From contig JASEVX010000008.1 of NCBI GenBank assembly GCA_031761405.1, positions 36,958,903 through 37,022,902 on the forward strand: DNA of 64,000 bases. Direction: 5' to 3'. The position numbers and the translations under genes are program-made. Positions 23,601 through 33,053 of this stretch are shown here, piece by piece. The notes under the pieces are model-generated. The model had not been told where the DNA came from. It ran no database searches and saw nothing but the letters and a program-made list of their open reading frames with translations. Within the stretch, counting starts at the first letter, position 1. Each line of letters begins with the position of its first letter. The DNA comes from Serripes groenlandicus. Its lineage: Eukaryota; Mollusca; Bivalvia; Cardiida; Cardiidae.

Positions 23601-24422
23601 AGTCTGTCAGTCATATTGCTAACCCCACAACCCTGAGCGCGAAGGAGGGCAGCCATTACTACCATTATTAAAGTATTTGGTATCACCCGCGACCTCCTTC
23701 ACTCGAGGCGGACGCTCTAACACTGCACCATCGAGAAGGTTTCCAGTGGTATTCGTCCAACTAGCTAGGAACACGGATATATCCGTGTCAGACTGCAGGC
23801 TGATTTTAATCGTCGTATGTTGCCCAGCCACCAAATGTCGGCTTTTGTGTGACGTAGACAAAATAAGCCTAATCGTGCGGAATTACTGAAATCTAGTATC
23901 TACATTAATTGTTATTGCATAATAATGGAATATTTTATATAACTATTGATCCATGGAAAGCGAACAGTGTTGGCAGGCTAATGTTGGTCTACATTGTTCG
24001 TAACATTGATAACAAGTTGTGGGGCAGAAGTAGTTTTATATTTATTAAAGTAACACGTAATACAAGTAATATATATATAATTGATTAATATAACACTTTT
24101 ACATTCACATTTGTAGTCAATAATTGTACTTATTAAAGGTACTACCTATTCATACAAATAGCTTATGCCAATACTATATGTGTATATAACAACAGTTGCC
24201 TATATGTCTTTATACTATTCTTTTCCATAAAAGAAATCGTTTCCATTTTTCAGTTTTTTCTAACTGTTAATATCAATTCAGAATGTGTACGGAATAAAAG
24301 ATTGGACAATCGTTCTTCCTATACCGCCTGTGGAGGTGTCAGGCTCGTTTGTTTTCTCATTGAGTATTAAGGACAAAGTCAAAGAACTCGCCTGTTTCGA
24401 ATTGAAGTTCTGCATCAAGTAA
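17605..24422 (+). CDS. GM2-activator-like ML-domain protein, gene 1 (4 exons)
   Basis: Exons 17605-17682, 19583-19798, 22549-22722 and 24282-24422 join in phase 0 throughout to a 202-codon frame. Residues 1 to about 23 form a signal peptide (MLSWFLFAVGFSVF). The rest fits the GM2A branch of the MD-2-related lipid-recognition (ML) family, about the size of human GM2A. Cysteines at 52, 115, 123, 129, 139, 150, 152 and 194 match the eight that form the four disulfides of GM2A; C200 is extra. Seen motifs are FKWSNC, KPDPVQIGG (compare the EPDPI block), NNCTCPI (compare LPCHCPF) and LACFELKFC. N-glycosylation sequons are at 54, 85 and 149. The family binds lipids in a beta-cup; GM2A presents gangliosides to beta-hexosaminidase A in lysosomes. 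The invertebrate ligand is unknown. A paralogue lies convergently at 32868-43910. The exon 1 donor (GAG/GTCAGA) is weaker than the others. Confidence 0.88.
17724..17925 (-). mobile_element. Decayed SINE in gene 1 intron 1
   Basis: On the minus strand: tRNA-like head remnant around GGGTTTGATCTCCGGTCGGG, then ACTACAATTG, GCGCTCAGGGTTGTG, and an end resembling ACGGCGTAAACC. It starts 41 bp after the exon 1 donor. Confidence 0.7.
18371..18430. repeat. Near-perfect palindrome with a 32-bp perfect core
   Basis: 18385-18416 is a perfect palindrome (GGTGTTCGAATTTATA and its complement with no loop). After 2-3 unpaired bases the arms continue for another 11 bp: CGAGCTCGGCC on the left, GGCCGAGCTCG on the right. 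It would form a cruciform of about 60 bp. It lies in gene 1 intron 1; no transposon ends were seen. Confidence 0.95.
18490..18714. mobile_element. GAGCCG MITE, right end truncated (gene 1 intron 1)
   Basis: Left end GAGCCGTTCTACGAGAAAAC is intact; the interior is missing about 20 bp; the right end stops at AATGTTGGTTTTCT without the GACGGCTC terminus. Confidence 0.8.
19306..19561. mobile_element. GAGCCG MITE abutting gene 1 exon 2
   Basis: Complete, 256 bp, with ends GAGCCGTTCCACAAG and CTCTTGGAACGGCTC and CATAT/ATATG flanks. Only 21 bp, holding the pyrimidine tract and AG, separate it from exon 2. An upstream ATG at 19550 lies in the MITE and is not the gene start. Confidence 0.9.
19583..19798 (+). 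CDS. Gene 1 exon 2: N-terminal ML strands
   Basis: Acceptor TATATTTCCAG just before 19583 and donor TCG/GTAAGG after 19798; 72 codons. Holds FKWSNC and the PDPVQIGG segment. A MITE ends only 21 bp upstream of the exon. Confidence 0.9.
19850..22490. other. Gene 1 intron 2: no gene; decayed repeats
   Basis: 19850-21050 shows nothing I recognise. 21070-21860 repeats phrases found at 62317-63960 and 57400-58050 (CCCCAACTCCGAATATATCATTCGG, CAGACAAGCACTTTCATAAGAATG), so it is a decayed copy of the hairpin-ended element family, with an internal direct repeat at about 21300 and 21500. 21880-21990 holds a TTAA-MITE core (TTTTGCCATAATGTTTTCAAAAG). 22138-22175 is a GACAGACGGACAGAC stretch. Confidence 0.55.
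22549..22722 (+). CDS. Gene 1 exon 3: cysteine-rich ML core
   Basis: Acceptor CGTTATTATCAG, donor AAG/GTGAGG; 58 codons with six cysteines spaced as in GM2A (C-x7-C-x5-C ... C ... CxC). Confidence 0.92.
22785..23220 (-). pseudogene. Ty3/gypsy-type gag remnant
   Basis: The open part (23033-22785) encodes PGFSGDD near its start, an RRSLRRTARKMLVYL stretch, and a DILRKLNDTFGDV stretch. That order (P.FSGD, then R.SL.G.A..VL..L, then DIL..LD..FG.V) is typical of Gag from metazoan Ty3/gypsy retrotransposons and Gag-derived genes. Upstream (to about 23220) a second frame starting MGSPPDSK with acidic and basic residues looks like the broken N-terminus; stops separate the two. No protease, RT or LTR was seen. 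It sits in gene 1 intron 3 in the opposite orientation and is a decayed fragment. Confidence 0.6.
23383..23450 (+). mobile_element. tRNA-like SINE head fragment
   Basis: GACCTGCTAGCGCATTGGCA followed by AAGGTTCGAACCTTGGTC (B box), but the 3' acceptor stem does not pair with the 5' end. Probably a SINE head, not a tRNA gene. Confidence 0.5.
23498..23745 (-). mobile_element. SINE (second family), near full length
   Basis: Minus-strand head: GATGGTGCAGTGTTAGAGCG (A box region), then GGTCGCGGGTGATACC (decayed B box). The body has ATGGTAGTAATGGCTGCCC and GCGCTCAGGGTTGTGG, and the end is GGCGTAAAACACC. It lies in gene 1 intron 3. Confidence 0.8.
24282..24422 (+). CDS. Gene 1 exon 4: C-terminal strands and stop
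   Basis: Acceptor AATATCAATTCAG, 46 codons, then TAA. The ending ACFELKFCIK lines up without gaps with GCVDLKLCVK of the paralogue. Confidence 0.88.
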   Translation, partial: NVYGIKDWTIVLPIPPVEVSGSFVFSLSIKDKVKELACFELKFCIK

Positions 24423-25384
24423 GTAGTGTCCATTATAAGTTTTTAAATTTCATTTTCATCAGAAATTATGAACACTTGGCTCTTTCCCAAACAGCAAACC
24501 TGATTTAAACAACGTCTTATAGATTGCTCTCTCCAAAATCTTCAGCAAAGCATCAGAGATTCACCTTAGTCAAAATGTTATCAACACTTTAAATCTCTAT
24601 TAAGTGTAGCAATGTATCTTTCCATAGATATTTCATATTACAGTAGTCGCATATTGTCAACTTGTAGATGTTCTAGTCAGTGTTTAAATGTAGAGAAGGA
24701 TAGACAGCAACATATTGATTATTGTTTGAGATTTTGTCAAATTTGCCTTGGTAGAAACTGCTTTGTTGTTGAAGATTAATCTAACATTTTGTTAGTATGT
24801 TCAGTTTACAATGAGCTTCGGCTTTTATATTTCCATGAAGACTGGACAAATTTATACCCAACTACAAGGATGTTTTATGGCATAATCAATGAAAAATCAA
24901 AAAGTATTTGTCATATACTAATTATTTTTATATTTGAATATCTTTAAAATTTCGATATCACTCGAATGAATTTATTAAGTACATGTAAATTATGTATAAT
25001 GGGCCGGAGGCCTTACGTTACTGAATTAAGTATTTGTATTTGTATTTGCATTCATTCGACTTTGAAAAAATCTAGTCAAAAGTATGAAAACGATCTATAA
25101 ATGGTAGCACGATATATAAATAGAATGAAAGTATTGGGACAAAAGGGGAAATCGCTCATCAGAAGCAACGTATTCTTTTGCAGAAAATGTTTAAAATGTC
25201 GTCGTATGTTGTCCAAAATGTGTGTCCATGTGGGAATGGCGTTAATGTCCTCACAGATTTATCGTCTTTTAAATCGTCACTGATCACAGATATGAAATGA
25301 CAAAATACCTCAGGTTTGACCCTTTCCCACATTTCACAAAATCTGCAGCAGACTTCTTTTGAAACAAATTAGAAAAACTATTGA
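24423..25384. other. Downstream of gene 1: 3' UTR region and unrecognised AT-rich DNA
   Basis: No AATAAA was noted close to the stop. 24980-25060 contains GGGCCGGAGGCCTTACG and GTATTTGTATTTGTATTTGC, a pattern resembling a retroelement 3' end with a short tandem tail; a related phrase is at 44590-44620. 25316-25370 is a TTAA-MITE left fragment (CCCTTTCCCACATTTCAC). Confidence 0.4.
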
Positions 25385-25806
25385 ATATTTCCAGAAACGA
25401 AAAAGTAATTGATAGTTAAAAACATAGTGACAAACGGTAAAAATGTAATTGATAGTTAAAGACATAGCGACACACGGTAAAAATGTAATTGATAGTTAAA
25501 GACATAGCGACACACTGTAAAAATGTAATTGATAGTTAAAGACAAAGCGACACACGGTAAAAATGTAATTGATAGTTAAAGACATAGCGACACACGGTAA
25601 AAATGTAATTGATAGTTAAAAACATAGTGACAAACGGTAAAAATGTAATTGATAGTTAAAGACATAGCGACACACGGTAAAAATGTAATTGATAGTTAAA
25701 GACATAGCGACACACGGTAAAAATGTAATTGATAGTTAAAGACATAGCGACACACGGTAAAAATGTAATTGATAGTTAAAAACATAGTGACAAACGGTAA
25801 AAATGT
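25385..25806. repeat. 40-bp minisatellite, about 10 units
   Basis: Unit AATTGATAGTTAAAGACATA plus GCGACACACGGTAAAAATGT; strict 40-bp period. Two monomer types (AGACATAGCGACACACGG and AAACATAGTGACAAACGG) are interspersed, which points to unequal exchange. Confidence 0.95.
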
Positions 25807-26227
25807 ACAAGAAGGCAAGGCTAAAAAGCAATTATTTGTGTTTTTCAGGAAATGTAACTGACTGTAGCAGCATCACACACGTTGTATATAGAATATGTTG
25901 TTCAACTGCTGTGTTTCGGGGTCTCGGTGATTCTTCGGTTTGGGACCATTTAAAGTTACATTTATGCTTTTACTCTTACATTTTGGGTAAAAGATATATA
26001 ACCCATGTACACATATATATGCTTGCTGGCGCATTTGAAGCAGACGGCATTTGAAATAATTGTGACAAAAGGTGAAATTGCTGTTTATGAGCGATTTCTC
26101 CTTTTGCCAGAATAGTTTAAACTCTATTCAATGTAATAATACGTTCATATATCAAGATTTCTATAGTTTTGCCCTCATGTTTTCAAAGTCGTCTGCTGCA
26201 GATTAGGTATAAGTTGGAAAGGGTTAA
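25807..26227. mobile_element. TTAA MITE at the end of a repeat block
   Basis: From about 26030 the CAGACGGCATTTGAAATAAT, AAAAGGTGAAATTGC and CGATTTCTCCTTTTGCC hairpin core and the right end TTGGAAAGGGTTAA (TTAA 26224-26227) are clear. The left end and 25807-26030 are not recognised. Confidence 0.65.
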
Positions 26228-26425
26228 GCTCTATGTAAATGAGGACAGTGGATTCACTGGCTCGTCTTAGACATCACCGTTTGTAGATGCATTAAGACCC
26301 CAAATCGCCAGATTTGATTCATATGTTTGGGACTCGAGTCAGGCCATACTGATTCGTATAGCATAAAAGCGAACAATGAAGGCTCGTGCGAGACTGCACA
26401 TATTCAAATGTATAATAGAAAATAG

Positions 26426-26672
26426 CGAGGGCTTGGCGTGAAACGGTTGTAACTAAAATTGGTATTTTGTTAGCAAGGTTAATCACCTCGCCATAATGTC
26501 TTTATAAACGTTAAATCTTTTTTTCTTGGTAAACAATGAAAATTTAGGTGCCATTGCTCGTTCTGAGCAATGGCACATAAATTTGCATTGTTTACAAAGG
26601 GGTCAAAATTGCCCCTTAACCAGGGTTTTCAAAATAGGTTTTTAGTTACAACAGTTTCACGCCAAGCCCTCG
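26426..26672. mobile_element. 247-bp foldback MITE with 19-bp perfect ends
   Basis: Terminal inverted repeats CGAGGGCTTGGCGTGAAAC and GTTTCACGCCAAGCCCTCG are perfect. A second inverted pair lies in the centre (TGCCATTGCTC and GAGCAATGGCA with a short loop, flanked by AAACAATG and CATTGTTT). No coding capacity; no second copy in the window. Confidence 0.9.
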
Positions 26673-28624
26673 ATATACTCTAGATTAGTGCTATTTCATC
26701 GTATCAATTAAATGTCACAAAATATGTGCATTTCGAATGTGATTCTTTTTATATCTTATATTAATTGTGATGAAACAAAATATTACGCAATGTTTAATAG
26801 GCTAGCTTATCACTAGTTACCAATAAAAGTATTATGTTCACGTTTGTGTGGTTTTATCAAAATTGGAGGAAATTAATATTTATACCTTTATACTGTTTAT
26901 TGTATTCTATTGACGAAGGCGTAATACCGAAAAATGTATAACCAGTCAAAGTATTAAATAAACAACACTTAAGTGTGTGATTATGTTTTATTTATATTAA
27001 TTAAAGACAGATAAAAAAGTTATTTCGTAAACCGGGTGAATTATAAGACAGCACAGAATTCGATAAAACGACATATCACGAAATGTTATGATAAATGTTA
27101 TGTTAAAATCTAAAATAAACGCTTGCCTAAATAAATTGCAGAAAGTATTCCATTTAGTCTAGTTATCGCGCAACGCGAACATCTGGTGATAAAGGGAATC
27201 TGCCAATGCACACTCTCACCTTAGCATTTACTGTCCACACATACACGACAAGATAAGACAAGACAACATTTTATTGACATAACTAAAACAGCTTCTAGTC
27301 ATTAAACAAAGACAATTTAACGTATATTTACATGACAGGTCACCTTTCAAATAATTATTAAGCAACGTGTTTGTGGAGGAAATATTGAAAATATATTAAC
27401 AATATCTGAGCGCCGCCATATATTATATATAATGTAAATTTTTTTGTCATTACCTCCCTTTATTAAGTTGTGAGAAAACATATCTGAGTGACGCCGTAAG
27501 AAATCCACCCTGTGGACACTGTCGACCACAATGGATCAAGATAAATCTGTACATCTGCAAAGTTGATCCTTTGACTTGCTTTTCCTCAGATCAGTTGGTA
27601 CAGATGCACACTCTAGTCTGTTCTACCATTGTGAAAATGGCGATACGCTTGGTTATCCTGGCTTCATTTGAAAGCGGTCACTGAGTCCAGAGGGCTGATT
27701 TACCCTTTCACACATACAATAAATCTGCAGCAGACGGATTTGAAAACATGTACATGTAGGCAAAAATACGGAAATTTCTATAAATGATAGGATTATTATT
27801 GAAAAGTATTGAAAACATTGTGGCAAAATGAAAACTCGCTCATTTTCTTGTATTTGTCCTTTTGTCATACTGTTTTCAAAAATCGTTTGCTATAGACACG
27901 TCAAAATGAGTCCGCAAGTGGGAAATGGTTCGGATAAAGAACAAGCTCACTTTATTCCAACTGGATGCCTAGGATCACAATCACACGTTTTAGGATGTCT
28001 GATCACTATCACAAATATAAGGATGTGTGATCACTATCACATATTTTAGGTAATGCGATAACTATCACATATTTTCGGAAATGTGATAATTTTCACATAT
28101 GTTATGATATGTGATTACATACACAGATTTTGTATTATGTTTACGAAAATAAATACAACAACTGAAAACACGTTTTAAATAAGGTGTTATATTAACGAAA
28201 CATTATATCTCATAGTATACACGTACTAAAGACAACATAGTACACATTGAATATAAAAGGAAAAGAAATTCGTCCATGGTACATGAGAATCTACCTTCGG
28301 GACCATGACAATCAGCTTTCTACCTCTAGGCAGCCTGATGAGGATATTCCATGTGCAACTATCCTTCAAGCATCCGGAATGCCTCCAACCACATATAAAA
28401 AGATACAGCAACAAGTTTAGAAAATGACGTTTTTGTCCAAATTTCGATGGTCAGATTTCGTGTAACCTGGCTCGAATGCCGAACACATTACCACGTCAAC
28501 GAAGAAAATGAAAGAACACGTTTATGACTATTTCATGCCAACATACCACAGGGTGGGGTTTTAAATGCAGTTTTTTTAAATAATTGGGTTTATCGGGAAT
28601 AGTTTGTTTGTACATGGTATTCAG
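26673..28624. other. Gap without supported gene; short repeats and a TTAA MITE
   Basis: 27700-27925 is a TTAA-MITE (CCCTTTCACACATACAATAA, CTGCAGCAGACGG, right end GTGGGAAATGG). 27970-28120 has about four imperfect units of roughly 39 bp around GTGTGATCACTATCACA. 28226-28414 (minus) has a short frame with SGCLKDSCTWNILIRLP that faintly recalls a CUB domain but has no convincing splice sites. Nothing else is recognised. Confidence 0.45.
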
Positions 28625-29408
28625 TTGACGCCGCTTTCAGCAATTTCTCAGTTATATCACAAAGTTATATACCAGTACTACTGGTCCATTTATCATGACA
28701 CAAGTGAGTCAGTTTTTATGCTAACCCGACGACAACCCTGAGTCAGTTACCAGTACTACTGGTCCATTTATCATGACACAAGTGAGTCAGTTTTTATGCT
28801 AACCCGACGACAACCCTGGGTCAGTTACCAGTACTACTGGTCCATTTATCATGACACAAGTGAGTCAGTTTTTATGCTAACCCGACGACAACCCTGGGTC
28901 AGTTACCAGTACTACTGGTCCAATTTATCATGACACAAGTGAGTCAGTTTTTATGCTAACCCGACGACAACCATGGGTCAGTTACCAGTACTACTGGTCC
29001 ATTTATCATGACACCAGTGAGTCAGTCGTTATGCTAACCCGACGACAACCCTGGGTCAATTACCAGTACTACTGGTCCATTTATCATGACTCCAGTGAAT
29101 CGGTCGTTATGCTAACCAGACGACAACCCTGGGTCAGTTACCAGTACTACTGGTCCATTTATCATGACACCAGTGAATCGGTCGTTATGCTAACCCGACG
29201 ACAACCCTGGGTCAATTACCAGTACTACTGGTCCATTTATCATGACACCCGTGAGTTGGTCGTTATGCTATCCCGACAGCAACCCTGTGCGCCAAGGAGG
29301 CAAAGTCATGACAACCATTATAAAGTATTTAGTATGACCCAGACGGGGATCGAACCCACGACCTCCTGCACTGCAGACAGACGGTCTTTCACTACAGCAC
29401 CGAGGCGA
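28625..29408 (-). mobile_element. SINE with an internal 78-bp tandem expansion
   Basis: Read on the minus strand: tRNA-like head (GCCTCGGTGCTGTAGTGAAA, B box GGGTTCGATCCCCG), body ATACTAAATACTTTATAATGG and GCGCACAGGG, then the segment around ACCAGTAGTACTGGT repeated eight times at a 78-bp period (28668-29292), then the tail to GCGGCGTCAAC. Ordinary family members in this window have this segment once. The period is a multiple of three, which creates a 186-codon repetitive frame on the plus strand that is not a gene. Confidence 0.85.
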
Positions 29409-30250
29409 GTTATCAAGAATAGAGTCCATATCCTGGTTATTCAATGTCTAACAAGAAATACCGACATGGTGAGTTGTGTCTCCGTTTATCACAATGTTTT
29501 CACTAAATATTGAATAAAGGTTATTTTATTTAAATTCCATAATTTATAATAGATGACTATAAAGTATTTGCTGCAAATTTATTGTACGTGGGAAAGGGTT
29601 AAATAATTGAGGTTCACATTAATACAGTCCACACGCTTGTGCATTATGTCATACTATGATTGGACAAAGAAACACCGGCATGGCCATCATCTGTTACCGC
29701 CCAACACTCCGTCAACATGTACTGAAAAAGATGTACAAGTCAATGAGTCACGACACACGTAGACCGACCAATTTCTCCTTTCGGCAAAACGTGCTAAACG
29801 ATCCAACACGTGCTAAACGATCCAAAACGTGTTAAACGATCCAAATGAATACTACTTTACAGAGGTTTCTTGAAACCTGCAATGAATAATTAGCGAACAC
29901 TGCAGAGTCCGATGCACGCGCTGGCTGATCTGGATGCATACTGCTTGCAAAAGCCTTAATGTTTTTCTTCGCTGATTTGATTTACGTTTAGCCCACTGGA
30001 CACGCTCCACGTACCCTACACACACATGTTTCTGAAATTTGCGAACAGCGGGGATGGGGTTATAACAAGGTACTAGTTATATCATAGAAGTGCATGAAAC
30101 ATTTTGATATACAGTTGAATCAATGTATTCTGGAGTAATCTGTTAAAAAGCAATGCTATAAAATAGTGCATCAATTGGAAGTATGATTTTGCCACAACGT
30201 TGAAAAGGGTTCGGGGAACAAAAAGTGACCATGCCTGTTTGTGTGAATGA
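29409..30250. other. Gap: TTAA-MITE end and old interspersed repeat
   Basis: 29560-29605 keeps a MITE right end (GCTGCAAATTTATTGTACGTG, GGAAAGGGTTAA). 29780-29845 repeats ACGTGCTAAACGATCCAA three times. 29860-29960 shares GCGAACACTGCAGAGTC and GCTGATCTGGATGCATACTG with the degenerate repeat seen at 900-1020, 33100-33300 and 38150-38290. Confidence 0.5.
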
Positions 30251-32850
30251 TTGGAAGCGTTACATCAACATATCAGTTGAGTGTATGAAAGGAAATGTTA
30301 CATCTAAATATCAGTTCAGTGTATGAAAGAAAGCGTTATATCAATATATCAGTTGAATGCATGAAAGGTAGTGTTACGAAATATCAGTTGAGGGTATAAG
30401 TGGAAGTGTTACATCAAAATATAAGTTGAGTGTATGAAAAGAAGTGTTACATCACTGTATCAGTTGTGTGTATGAAAGGAAGCATTGCATCAAAATATAA
30501 AGTTGAGTGTATGAAAGGAAGCATTGCATCAAAATAGCAGTTAAGTGTATGAAAGGAAGCGTTACATCAAAGTATCAGTTGTATGTATGAAAGGAAGCAT
30601 TACATCAACATAGCAGTTGAGTGTATGAAAGGAATCGTTACATCAAAAACATCAGTTGAGTGTATGAAAGGGAGCGTTACATCAAATTATAAAGTTGAAT
30701 GTATGAAAGGAAGCGTTACATCAAATTATAAAGTTGAATGTATGAAAGGAAGCGTTCATCAAAACATCAGTTGAGTGTATGAAAGGAAGCGTTACATCAA
30801 ATTATAAAGTTGAATGTATGAAAGGAAGCGTTCATCAAAACATTAGTTGAGTGTATGAAAGGAAGAGTTACATCAAAGTATAAGTTAGGTGTAAGAAAGG
30901 GAGTGTTACACCACAATATCAGTTGAGTGTATGAATGGAAAATGTGCATCAAAATATAAAGTTGAGTGTATGAAAGGAAACGTTACATCAACATTTCAGT
31001 CGAGTGTATGCAAGGAAGCGTTACATCAAAGTATAAGTTAGGTGTAAGAAAGGAAGTGTTACACCACAATATCAGTTGAGTGTATGAATGGAAACTTTGC
31101 AGAAAAATATAAAGTTGAGTGTATGAAAGGAAACGTTACATCAACATTTCAGTTGAGTGTGTGAAAGGAAACGTTACATCAAAGTATAAGTTAGGTGTAA
31201 GAAAGGAAGTGTTACACCACAATATCAGTTGAGTGTATGAATGGAAACTTTGCATCAAAATATAAAGTTGAGTGTATGAAATTGGAAACGTTACATCAAA
31301 ATAACATTTGAGTGTATGAAAGGAAGCGTTCATCAAAATATTAGTTGAGTGTATGAAAGAAAGCTTTACATCAAAATATAAAGTTGAATGTATGAAAGGC
31401 AGCGTTACATATTAGTTGAGTGTTAAAAAGAAAGTGTTACATCAAAATATCAGTTGAATGTATGAAATATATATCAGTTGAGTGTATAAACGGAAGTGTT
31501 ACATCAAAATATAATTTGAGTGTATGAAAGGTAGTGTTACATCAAAATATTAGTTGAGTGTATACACAGAAGTGCTACATCAAAATATAAGTTGAGTGTT
31601 AAAAAGGAAGTGTTACATCACAATATCATTTGTGTGTATGAAAGAAAGCGTTGCATCAAAATATAAAGTTGAGTGTATGAAAGGAAGCATTATATCAAAA
31701 TATCAGTTGAATATATTAAAGGAAGCTTTACATCAAAATATAAATTTGAGTGTATGAAATGAAATGTTACATCAAAATATCAGTTGAGTGTTGGAAAGGA
31801 AGCGTTACATCAAAATATCAGTTGAATGTATAAAAGTAAGCGTTGCATCAAAATATAGATTTAATTGTATGAAAGGAGGCATTACAGCAAAATATCAGTT
31901 AAATGTATAAAAGTAAGCGTTGCATCAAAATATAAATTTAATTGTATGAAAGGAGGCGTTACAGCAAAATATCCGTTAAGTGTATGACAGGTAGTGTTAC
32001 ATCAAAATATAAGTTGATTGTATGACAGGTAGTGTTACATCAAAATATAAGTTGAGTGTATAAAAGGGAGTGTTACATCAAAATATAAGTTGAGTGTATG
32101 ACAGGGAGTGTTACATCAAAATATAAGTTGAGTGTATGACAGGTAGTGTTACATCAAAATATAAGTTGAGTGTATGAAAGGGAGTGTTACATCAAAATAT
32201 AAGTTGAGTGTATGAAAGGGAGTGTTACATCAAAATATAAGTTGAGTGTATGAAAGGAGGCGTTACATCAAAATATAAGTTGAGTATATGACAGGGAGTG
32301 TTACATCAAAATATAAGTTGAGTGTATGAAAGGGAGTGCTACATCAAAATATAAGTTGAGTGTATGAAAGAGAGTGTTACATCAAAATATAAGTTGAGTG
32401 TATGACAGGTAGTGTTACATCAAAATATAAGTTGAGTGTATGAAAGGGAGTGTTACATCAAAATATAAGTTGAGTTTATGACAGGGAGTGTTACATCAAA
32501 ATTTAAGTTAAGTGTATGACAGGGAGTGTTACATCAAAATATAAGTTGAGTGTATGACAGGGAGTGTTACATCAAAAAATATGTTGAGTGTATGACAAGT
32601 AGTGTTACATCAAAATATAAGTTGAGTGTATGACAGGGAGTGTTACATCAAAATATCCGTTGAGTGTATGAAAGGAAGCGTTACATCAAAATATCCGTTG
32701 AGTGTATGAAAGGAAGTGTTACGTCAAAGTATCCGTTGAGTGTATGAAAGGAAGCATGCCATCAAAATATCAGTTGAGTATATGAAAGGAAGCGTTACAT
32801 CAAAGTATAAAATTGAGTGTATGAACGAAAGTGTTACATCGAAATATCAT
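30251..32850. repeat. 38-bp minisatellite, about 68 units (2.6 kb)
   Basis: Unit AAGTTGAGTGTATGAAAGG plus GAGTGTTACATCAAAATAT. The left half is diverged; a homogeneous block with ATGACAGGGAGTG units spans about 31980-32680, suggesting recent expansion there. It ends about 20 bp short of the stop codon of gene 2 and so occupies its 3' flank. Confidence 0.95.
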
Positions 32851-32867
32851 GCCTACGTGTACCTTTT

Positions 32868-33053
32868 TCAACAGAAGGGCTCATTTAAATGGCATGAAAG
32901 AATAAAAGTTACATACTTAACACATAATTTTAGATCCACACAACCCAACACACTAACGTCGTCTTTGAGTGCAACTAGCAGTTCAAAGGCTCCATGAATG
33001 ACTAAATCAACATTCCTCACAGGTACACTCAAGTTTGTGAACACGTAGGTCTT
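32868..33053 (-). CDS. Gene 2 exon 4: C-terminal strands, tail and stop
   Basis: Acceptor TTTTTTTCCACAG, then KTYVFTNLSVPV; 61 codons and a stop at 32868-32870. The first 46 codons align without gaps with gene 1 exon 4; the last 15 (from YVTFILSC) are unique to gene 2. Confidence 0.87.
   Translation of the reverse strand, partial: KTYVFTNLSVPVRNVDLVIHGAFELLVALKDDVSVLGCVDLKLCVKYVTFILSCHLNEPFC

Noticed and set aside
23619..23889. Overlapping open frames on both strands
   Set aside because: They coincide with a SINE copy and its flank; no domain, and they are mirrored in other SINE copies.
28226..28414. Possible CUB-domain exon on the minus strand
   Set aside because: SGCLKDSCTWNILIRLP resembles part of a CUB domain, but the frame is short, flanking splice sites are not convincing and no neighbouring exon was found.
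28953..29513. 186-codon open frame with a 26-residue repeat
   Set aside because: It lies on the strand opposite to a SINE whose internal segment is amplified at a 78-bp period. There is no start context, signal or known domain. Kept only as a finding, not as a gene.
30251..32850. CRISPR-like direct repeats
   Set aside because: Units are contiguous 38-bp repeats with no unique spacers, in a spliced eukaryotic context. It is a minisatellite. The same applies to the 40, 22, 24, 20 and 78-bp arrays.
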